Positions 7,937 through 12,483 of a stretch of 12,483 bases of DNA are shown here, piece by piece. Each line of letters begins with the position of its first letter. Within the stretch, counting starts at the first letter, position 1. Origin of the DNA: Clostridia bacterium (GTDB lineage Bacteria; Bacillota; Clostridia; Oscillospirales; CAG-272); NCBI GenBank assembly GCA_017556845.1, contig JAFYMA010000039.1, forward strand, positions 1-12,483. Direction: 5' to 3'. A model generated the notes under the pieces. The model had not been told where the DNA came from, made no database searches, and was given only the letters and a program-made list of their open reading frames with translations. A program made the translations under genes and the position numbers.

Positions 7937-9164
7937 CGTACTTGTTCTTTTTGTCAACCATTGCTTTAACTTTTAAGGGCAAACCGAACAGATTTATAAA
8001 GCCCTCAGCGTCGTACTGGTTGTATACCTCATCCTCGTCGAATGTTGCAATGTCTTCATCGTACAGGGAGTAGGGAGATGTAGTGCCTGCATTTATGATA
8101 TTGCCCTTGTACAGCTTCAGCTTAACTGAGCCTGTAACGGTCTTCTGAGTTTCCTCAACGAATGCATCAAGAGCCTCTCTTAAGGGTGTGAACCACTGTC
8201 CGTAGTATACGAGCTCTGCGTATTTAGCAGCGATAAGCTCCTTGTAGTGAGTTGTGTCACGGTCAAGGCAAAGCGTTTCAAGAACCTTGTGAGCGCGGTA
8301 AAGGATCGTTCCACCGGGTGTTTCGTATACGCCTCTGCTCTTCATACCTACAAGACGGTTTTCAACTATGTCTACAAGACCGATGCCGTTGTCGCCGCCG
8401 AGCTTGTTCAGCTTTTCAAGCATAGCAACGGGAGAAAGCTTTTCACCGTTGAGAGCAACGGGTGTACCCTTTTCAAAATCAATTGTTATATATGTGGGAG
8501 CGTCGGGAGCCTGCTCGGGTGATACGCCCATTTCAAGAAAGCCGGGCTTATTGTACTGAGGCTCGTTTGCAGGATCCTCAAGATCAAGACCTTCGTGCGA
8601 CAGATGCCAGAGGTTCTTATCCTTTGAGTAGTTAGTTTCGCGGTTGATCTTCAAGGGAACGTTGTGAGCTTCAGCATAGTCGATCTCCTCGTCACGGGAT
8701 TTGATATCCCATACACGCCAAGGAGCGATGATGTTCATTTCGGGAGCAAACGCCTTTATCGTAAGCTCAAAACGAACCTGGTCGTTACCCTTACCTGTGC
8801 AGCCGTGGCATATGGAGTCGCAGCCCTCAGCCTTTGCGATCTCAACTATTCTCTTTGCGATGATGGGACGTGCGAACGACGTGCCGAGAAGATATTCACC
8901 CTCGTATACTGCGCCTGCCTTCATTGTGGGATAAATATAATCTGTGATGAATTCTTCCTTAAGATCTTCGATATAGAGCTTTGAAGCGCCTGTCTTTATA
9001 GCTTTTTCTTCAAGTCCGTCAAGCTCTGTTCCTTGTCCAACGTCTGCGGATATAGCTATAACCTCGCAGCCGGGATACGTTTCCTTGAGCCACGGAATGA
9101 TGATGGAGGTGTCAAGACCGCCCGAATAAGCCAATGCAATTTTTTTGATTTCTTTCTTTGCCAT
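7929..9164 (-). CDS. argG: Argininosuccinate synthase, first gene of the arginine operon
   Basis: Joins citrulline and aspartate with ATP to give argininosuccinate. 411 residues, standard for the bacterial enzyme. The N-type ATP pyrophosphatase loop AYSGGLDTS is at 12-20, TSFARP at 95-100 and the citrulline/aspartate-binding GCTGKGNDQVRFE at 121-133; these are intact. The C-terminal tail (DAEGFINLFGLPLKV) is typical. The ATG is fixed by AAAGGAG at 9174-9180. It is the promoter-proximal gene of the cluster, 71 bases or so from the predicted transcription start, although its enzyme acts late in the pathway. Its stop overlaps argC by eight bases. argH, which usually accompanies argG and completes the pathway, is not in the window. 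Confidence 0.98.
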   Translation of the reverse strand: MAKKEIKKIALAYSGGLDTSIIIPWLKETYPGCEVIAISADVGQGTELDGLEEKAIKTGASKLYIEDLKEEFITDYIYPTMKAGAVYEGEYLLGTSFARPIIAKRIVEIAKAEGCDSICHGCTGKGNDQVRFELTIKAFAPEMNIIAPWRVWDIKSRDEEIDYAEAHNVPLKINRETNYSKDKNLWHLSHEGLDLEDPANEPQYNKPGFLEMGVSPEQAPDAPTYITIDFEKGTPVALNGEKLSPVAMLEKLNKLGGDNGIGLVDIVENRLVGMKSRGVYETPGGTILYRAHKVLETLCLDRDTTHYKELIAAKYAELVYYGQWFTPLREALDAFVEETQKTVTGSVKLKLYKGNIINAGTTSPYSLYDEDIATFDEDEVYNQYDAEGFINLFGLPLKVKAMVDKKNKYDV

Positions 9165-9173
9165 TTTTGTTTT

Positions 9174-9180
9174 CTCCTTT
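9174..9180 (-). promoter_or_regulatory. Ribosome binding site of argG
   Basis: AAAGGAG on the minus strand, nine bases upstream of the argG ATG. It is the only ribosome site in the leader and fixes the start of the operon's first gene. Confidence 0.85.
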
Positions 9181-9202
9181 ATGTTATCAATAATTTTAAA
9201 CT

Positions 9203-9241
9203 AAATCAGCTTTATTCATCGATGATGAATAATTATACTGT
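9203..9241 (-). promoter_or_regulatory. Candidate ArgR/AhrC operator (paired ARG-box-like sites) over the start of transcription
   Basis: A perfect inverted repeat has 9-base arms TTATTCATC (9212-9220) and GATGAATAA (9224-9232) around a 3-base centre, GAT. The inner half-sites ATTCA and TGAAT are seven bases apart, the spacing expected where two 18-base ARG boxes lie 3 bases apart (boxes at 9203-9220 and 9224-9241). The promoter-side box fits fairly well (full half-site, 4 of 4 A/T centre, 3 of 5 in the other half). The distal box keeps only one good half. It covers about -3 to +34, ideal for arginine-dependent repression. The half-site pattern is seen; the identity of the binding protein is inference. 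Confidence 0.5.
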
Positions 9242-9242
9242 T

Positions 9243-9270
9243 ATTATACACACAAAATGCATAATGTCAA
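9243..9270 (-). promoter_or_regulatory. Sigma-A promoter of the arginine operon
   Basis: Read on the minus strand there is a perfect -35 TTGACA (9265-9270), a 16-base spacer and a perfect -10 TATAAT (9243-9248). Transcription should begin near 9236-9238, giving a leader of about 70 bases before argG. Runs of A lie just upstream of the -35 (9271-9300), like an UP element that would strengthen the promoter. A second TATAAT (9232-9237) lies one turn downstream but has no -35 partner. Such a strong unmodified promoter suggests that control is by repression. Start-site mapping has not been done; this is read from consensus only. Confidence 0.85.
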
Positions 9271-9277
9271 TAGATTT

Positions 9278-9303
9278 TTGAATATTTTTTCTTTTTTATT
9301 CAA
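9278..9303. repeat. Inverted repeat TTGAATA/TATTCAA around a T/A tract upstream of the arg promoter
   Basis: Plus-strand TTGAATA (9278-9284) and TATTCAA (9297-9303) are exact reverse complements with a 12-base pyrimidine spacer. Both contain the TGAAT/ATTCA core also found at the start site. It begins eight bases upstream of the -35. The spacing does not fit a single ARG box (14 bases between cores instead of 4), so it could be two half-sites of an upstream operator or a chance product of AT richness. Confidence 0.35.
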
Positions 9304-9308
9304 CTTTG

Positions 9309-9337
9309 ATAAAAGAAATGCGTTTGTATTCTTTTAT
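9309..9337. repeat. AT-rich inverted repeat downstream of aroC
   Basis: Nine-base arms ATAAAAGAA (9309-9317) and TTCTTTTAT (9329-9337) enclose an 11-base loop. It lies 35 bases after the aroC stop. The stem is almost all A-T and no U-run follows on the minus strand, so it is a poor intrinsic terminator. It might be a weak 3' end of the aro transcript. I see no better terminator in 9271-9371. Confidence 0.3.
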
Positions 9338-9371
9338 AGGGCACAATGCACAAACTATATATATTAATGTA

Positions 9372-10361
9372 TTATATATAAAGCATATCGAGTAAAGCTA
9401 TTGCACATGCTGCTTCAACACACGGAACAGCCCGAAGAACAACGCACGGATCGTGTCTGCCGGGAACACTTATCTTCACCTGCTCGCAGGTCTGCATATC
9501 AATACTGCTTTGAGGTGCTGATATTGAAGGCGTTGGCTTGAACGCCACGGTGAATACTATGTCGCCGCCTGTACTTATACCGCCGAGAATACCTCCGCAG
9601 TTATTTGTTTCCGTCTGTATTTTTCCGTCCTTGAATATAAACGGATCGTTGTTTTCACTGCCCGTCATAGCGGCGCCGTCAAAGCCGGAGCCGAACTGAA
9701 TACCCTTTACTGCGGGTATTCCGAACATTGCAGATGATATTTTGCTTTCTATTCCGTCCCACATAGGACCGCCTATACCACCCTTGAAGCCTCTGACCGT
9801 GCATTGAACTATCCCGCCAACGCTGTCGCCCTTTGCCTTGGCCTGCAAAATACGTTCCTTCATTGCGACGTCATCATCCCACACGCCGCCTATCATTATA
9901 GGCTTTGCGGAAATTTCAACGCCGCTTTCAGCAAGTATCTGTATACATACGGCACCTGCAAAGCACAAAGGAGCTGTCATTCGTCCGGAAAATGATCCGC
10001 CTCCCGTAGGATCGTAATCTTTTCCGTATTTAAGGTAAGCCGCATAATCGGCATGTCCCGGGCGAGGTGTATATCTTATTGATGAATAATCCGTGCTTCT
10101 CTTATTTTCATTTTTTATGTATGCTACTATATCAGCGCCTGTCGTGATTCCGTTTTCAATTCCCGATGTGACGATCGGGAAGTCCTTTTCAAGACGGGGA
10201 GTAGAATAAGGGTCTTTTCCCGGGGCGCGTCGTGCCATAAATTGCAGTATTCCATCGAAGTCTATGGCGTGACCTTTCGTAATACCCTTGAGTATTACGT
10301 CCAATTGCTCGGAATGAGATGCGCCGAATATATCAACTGATACCTTTTCACCAAATCTCAT
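9372..10361 (-). CDS. aroC: Chorismate synthase, short form
   Basis: Converts EPSP to chorismate using reduced FMN, the last shikimate-pathway step. 329 residues, somewhat shorter than the 350-390 of many family members. His16 in FGASHS and His103 in PRPGHADY are the two conserved catalytic histidines. ARRAPGKDPYSTPR (43-56), GGGSFSGRMTA (120-130), NCGGILGGISTG (254-265), FKPTPSI and GRHDPC (301-306) mark the rest of the active site. The usual GESHG reads GASHS and the usual RETA reads RMTA; I believe related gut Clostridia have similar forms, but this is from memory. The start overlaps the aroA end by 14 bases, and its ribosome site lies inside aroA. The stop is followed by the 207-base control region of the arginine operon. 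Confidence 0.95.
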   Translation of the reverse strand: MRFGEKVSVDIFGASHSEQLDVILKGITKGHAIDFDGILQFMARRAPGKDPYSTPRLEKDFPIVTSGIENGITTGADIVAYIKNENKRSTDYSSIRYTPRPGHADYAAYLKYGKDYDPTGGGSFSGRMTAPLCFAGAVCIQILAESGVEISAKPIMIGGVWDDDVAMKERILQAKAKGDSVGGIVQCTVRGFKGGIGGPMWDGIESKISSAMFGIPAVKGIQFGSGFDGAAMTGSENNDPFIFKDGKIQTETNNCGGILGGISTGGDIVFTVAFKPTPSISAPQSSIDMQTCEQVKISVPGRHDPCVVLRAVPCVEAACAIALLDMLYI

Positions 10362-11592
10362 TTATCTTTCCTCCAAGCCTTGCGTAATCCGACCAGAAAT
10401 CACGGTATGATTTATTCACTGCTTCGGCACCGTTGACTGTAACGGCGCCGGTGCAATTTATTGCACATATCGCAGCTGACATTGCTATTCTGTGATCGTT
10501 ACACGAATTTACAGTACCGCCGTTCAGCTTTTCCTTGCCGTGTATAATAAAGCCGTCATCGGTGAGCTTTATATCTGCACCGAGAGCAAAAAGCATATCG
10601 TAAACGGTTTTCAATCTGTCGCTTTCCTTTATACGCAGTCTTTCCGCACCTGTTATGATGCTTGTTCCGTTTGCAGTTGCGGCGGCTACTGCCAGAGGCG
10701 GTACGATGTCAGGAGTGTTCTGAGCGTTGAAGGTAAAGCCGTTCAAGCGTTTAAAGCTCGGTATCAGGGTGTTGTCCTCATATCTGAATTCTGCACCTGC
10801 AGAGCGTAATATTTCGAGTGTCGCGCTGTCGCCCTGGAAAGAATTGCTTTGCAGTCCCTCAACGGATATTCCCGCACACAGCCAGAACGCCGCGTTTGAC
10901 CAATCGCCCTCTATTTCGTATTTACCCGGTGATACGTACTTGCCCTTTTCTACCGTATATACGCCGTTTTCCTCGTGAACGTCAATTCCGAAATCACGCA
11001 TGACCTTTACGGTCAGATCAACGTACGGCTTTGACTGAAGCTCGCCGTTTATATGTATTCTGCACACCTCGTTCGTGAGTGGGGAAGCGAGCAGTACGCC
11101 CGTAATATATTGCGAGCTTACGTTTCCGTCAAAATAGAAATCACCGCCCGAAAGCTTTCCGCTTGCGGTAAGCGGCAGCTTGTCTTCGTCAAATCTGCCG
11201 TTATGCTCACGTAATTGAAATAAAAGCTCTCCAATCGGTCGTTCGGGCAATCTGCCGTATCCGCTCACCGTTACCTCAGCACCCATAGCGGAGATCACGG
11301 GTAGCATAAAGCGAAGCGTGGAGCCGCTTTCTCTGCAGCATATCTTTCCGCCGCTTTTGTAATTTTTTGACGGATTTACAACAATGTGTCCGTCCTGTGT
11401 AATGTCTGCTCCGAGATCGGAAAGCACGCTGACTGTTGCGTCAATATCCTCTCCGCACGATGAAATATCTATTACGGTGCTGTTGCCCTCGTCGCACAGC
11501 GCGGCGCAGATCAATGCTCTGTGTGCGTGTGATTTTGACGGCAGCGCCTTTATACATCCGCTTAATTTTGTTGGTGTTATCGTTGCTTTCAT
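10348..11592 (-). CDS. aroA: 5-enolpyruvylshikimate-3-phosphate (EPSP) synthase
   Basis: Transfers enolpyruvyl from PEP to shikimate 3-phosphate. 414 residues, normal length. It has two domains of the EPSP-synthase fold: LPSKSHAHR (17-25, Lys20, Ser21, Arg25), GRLPERPIGEL (113-123), SSQYITG (159-165), GDWSNAAFWL (229-238), PDIVPPLAVAAA (294-305, catalytic Asp), RIKESDRL (320-327), NDHRIAMS (365-372) and a C-terminal VNKSYRDFW (392-400). The PEP/glyphosate loop, NAGTAMRP in E. coli, reads ESGSTLRF (88-95). That is unlike both the enteric and the CP4 type, so inhibitor sensitivity cannot be predicted by simple comparison. The ATG lies seven bases after the aroB stop and has no Shine-Dalgarno within 15 bases; translation is probably coupled to aroB. 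Confidence 0.97.
   Translation of the reverse strand: MKATITPTKLSGCIKALPSKSHAHRALICAALCDEGNSTVIDISSCGEDIDATVSVLSDLGADITQDGHIVVNPSKNYKSGGKICCRESGSTLRFMLPVISAMGAEVTVSGYGRLPERPIGELLFQLREHNGRFDEDKLPLTASGKLSGGDFYFDGNVSSQYITGVLLASPLTNEVCRIHINGELQSKPYVDLTVKVMRDFGIDVHEENGVYTVEKGKYVSPGKYEIEGDWSNAAFWLCAGISVEGLQSNSFQGDSATLEILRSAGAEFRYEDNTLIPSFKRLNGFTFNAQNTPDIVPPLAVAAATANGTSIITGAERLRIKESDRLKTVYDMLFALGADIKLTDDGFIIHGKEKLNGGTVNSCNDHRIAMSAAICAINCTGAVTVNGAEAVNKSYRDFWSDYARLGGKINEIW
10366..10374 (-). promoter_or_regulatory. Ribosome binding site of aroC inside the end of aroA
   Basis: GGAGGAAAG on the minus strand, with GGAGG eight bases before the aroC ATG. These bases also encode the Gly-Gly-Lys near the aroA C-terminus. 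They settle the aroC start and the 14-base overlap. Confidence 0.85.
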
Positions 11593-11599
11593 TGTGATT

Positions 11600-12483
11600 T
11601 TACGGCGATATGAAATCTGCCATATCCTTTTTGTCTATTTCGTGTAAAAAGCAATTTCCCATATCCTTTATCAGAACGAGATTCAGCTTGTCGCCCTTTG
11701 CTTTTTTGTCACGCATGGCAACCGATGATATGTCGGAATATGAAAAATCCGTATCTGTCGGCAAGCCGTTTTCTTCTAACGCTTTTATTATTTCTTCCGC
11801 TGTTTTTTCAGAGCAGAAGCCGTGCTTTGCACACGCTCTTGCTATAATTCCCATACCCGATGCAACGGCATATCCGTGCGGTATGGTATACTGTGAAAGA
11901 GCCTCTATTCCGTGCGCAACCGTATGACCTAAATTAAGAAGCTGGCGTCTGCCTGTGTCAAATTCGTCCTCGTTGACGATTTCTGCTTTTACCGAAACGC
12001 AGTCGCTGACAACGTCAATAATATCTTTGTTGAGATCAATATTTGCTAAAACGGCGTATTTTATAACTTCTGCCATTCCCGATGCGTACATTTCCTGCGG
12101 CAACGTATCAAGAGATGAAACGTCGCATATCACACGCATAGGCTGGTGGAACGAGCCTGCAAGGTTTTTTCCCGCTTTAAGATCTATTGCACATTTTCCG
12201 CCTACGCTGCTGTCCACCATAGCAAGCAGCGTTGTAGGTACCTGCACGTAATTAATGCCGCGCATATATACCGATGCGGCAAAGCCTGTTATGTCGCCTA
12301 CGACACCGCCGCCCAAGGCTACAAGAACGTCGCTTCTTGTGAAATTGTTATCTGCTAAAAATTCTAAAATATCTGATAAGACGTTTATATTTTTTGATTC
12401 TTCACCGTTTGGAAAAACGAATTTATATGCATCGCTTAAGCCGAGCTTTTCATAATATAACTTGTCAACCGCATCATCGGTTA
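11600..12483 (-). CDS. aroB: 3-dehydroquinate synthase, N-terminus outside window (partial)
   Basis: Closes the DAHP ring to 3-dehydroquinate using NAD and a divalent metal, the second shikimate-pathway step. The visible 293 codons are in one frame to the window edge; roughly 50-65 N-terminal residues are missing compared with the usual 345-365. FPNGEESKN begins the conserved core. The NAD site is LGGGVVGDITGFAA (DNA near 12316-12275), followed by VQVPTTLLAMVDSSVGGK. The metal ligands are the Glu in SGMAEVIKYAVL and the His residues in LNLGHTVAHGIE and IPHGYAVASGM. The last of these has Tyr where HGEAV is common, a tolerated variant I believe. A start within LGGGVVGD (TTG at 12316) is not credible because conserved sequence continues upstream. 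It is followed after seven bases by aroA. Confidence 0.96.
   Translation of the reverse strand, partial: TDDAVDKLYYEKLGLSDAYKFVFPNGEESKNINVLSDILEFLADNNFTRSDVLVALGGGVVGDITGFAASVYMRGINYVQVPTTLLAMVDSSVGGKCAIDLKAGKNLAGSFHQPMRVICDVSSLDTLPQEMYASGMAEVIKYAVLANIDLNKDIIDVVSDCVSVKAEIVNEDEFDTGRRQLLNLGHTVAHGIEALSQYTIPHGYAVASGMGIIARACAKHGFCSEKTAEEIIKALEENGLPTDTDFSYSDISSVAMRDKKAKGDKLNLVLIKDMGNCFLHEIDKKDMADFISP

Noticed and set aside
7937..7957. TTG start for argC seven codons upstream
   Set aside because: The fold begins at MYNILIDG, the ATG is available, and the TTG has no ribosome site.
9232..9237. Second TATAAT on the minus strand
   Set aside because: No -35 element at 16-18 bases upstream; the TTGACA pairs with the TATAAT at 9243-9248.
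9165..9238. T-box, riboswitch or leader-peptide attenuator before argG
   Set aside because: The leader is only about 70 bases, with no T-box core, no antiterminator/terminator pair and no credible short reading frame.
9309..9337. Rho-independent terminator for aroC
   Set aside because: The stem is almost entirely A-T and there is no U-run after it on the transcribed strand; kept only as a weak inverted repeat.
9341..9354. Tandem GCACAAT/GCACAAA
   Set aside because: Two seven-base copies only; too short to distinguish from chance.

Overview
The window is a compact, co-directional stretch of bacterial amino-acid biosynthesis genes. Every real gene is on the minus strand, so transcription runs from high to low coordinates. 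Coding density is very high, and the only gap over 30 bases is 9165-9371. Moderate GC, strong AGGAGG-type ribosome sites, a perfect sigma-A promoter and the protein variants seen (for example the AroC and AroA motif forms) suggest an anaerobic gut-type Clostridia/Oscillospiraceae-like Firmicute. This is inference; no species can be named from the window.

Layout in transcription order. (1) 12483-9372: a shikimate/chorismate block, aroB (start cut off by the window edge), aroA and aroC, joined by a 7-base gap and a 14-base overlap. (2) 9371-9165: an AT-rich control region with a consensus TTGACA/TATAAT promoter, an A-rich upstream tract and two inverted repeats built from ATTCA/TGAAT half-sites like those of ArgR/AhrC operators. 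(3) 9164-1: an arginine operon, argG-argC-argJ-argB-argD-argF-carA-carB, with gaps of 16-26 bases or short overlaps. carB runs off the window edge after 565 codons.

How they work together. ArgJ, ArgB, ArgC and ArgD make ornithine by the acetyl-recycling route. CarA/CarB supply carbamoyl phosphate, ArgF makes citrulline and ArgG makes argininosuccinate. argH and a dedicated argA are not seen. AroB, AroA and AroC carry out three of the seven steps to chorismate.

The main surprise is CarA. The gene is full length and uninterrupted, but all three residues of the class I glutaminase triad are replaced: Cys by Gly243, His by Ile328 and Glu by Gln330. The glutamine-binding Ser is also Gly34. The operon therefore seems to encode a carbamoyl-phosphate synthase whose small subunit is a pseudo-glutaminase, which predicts ammonia-dependent synthesis or a purely structural/regulatory small subunit.
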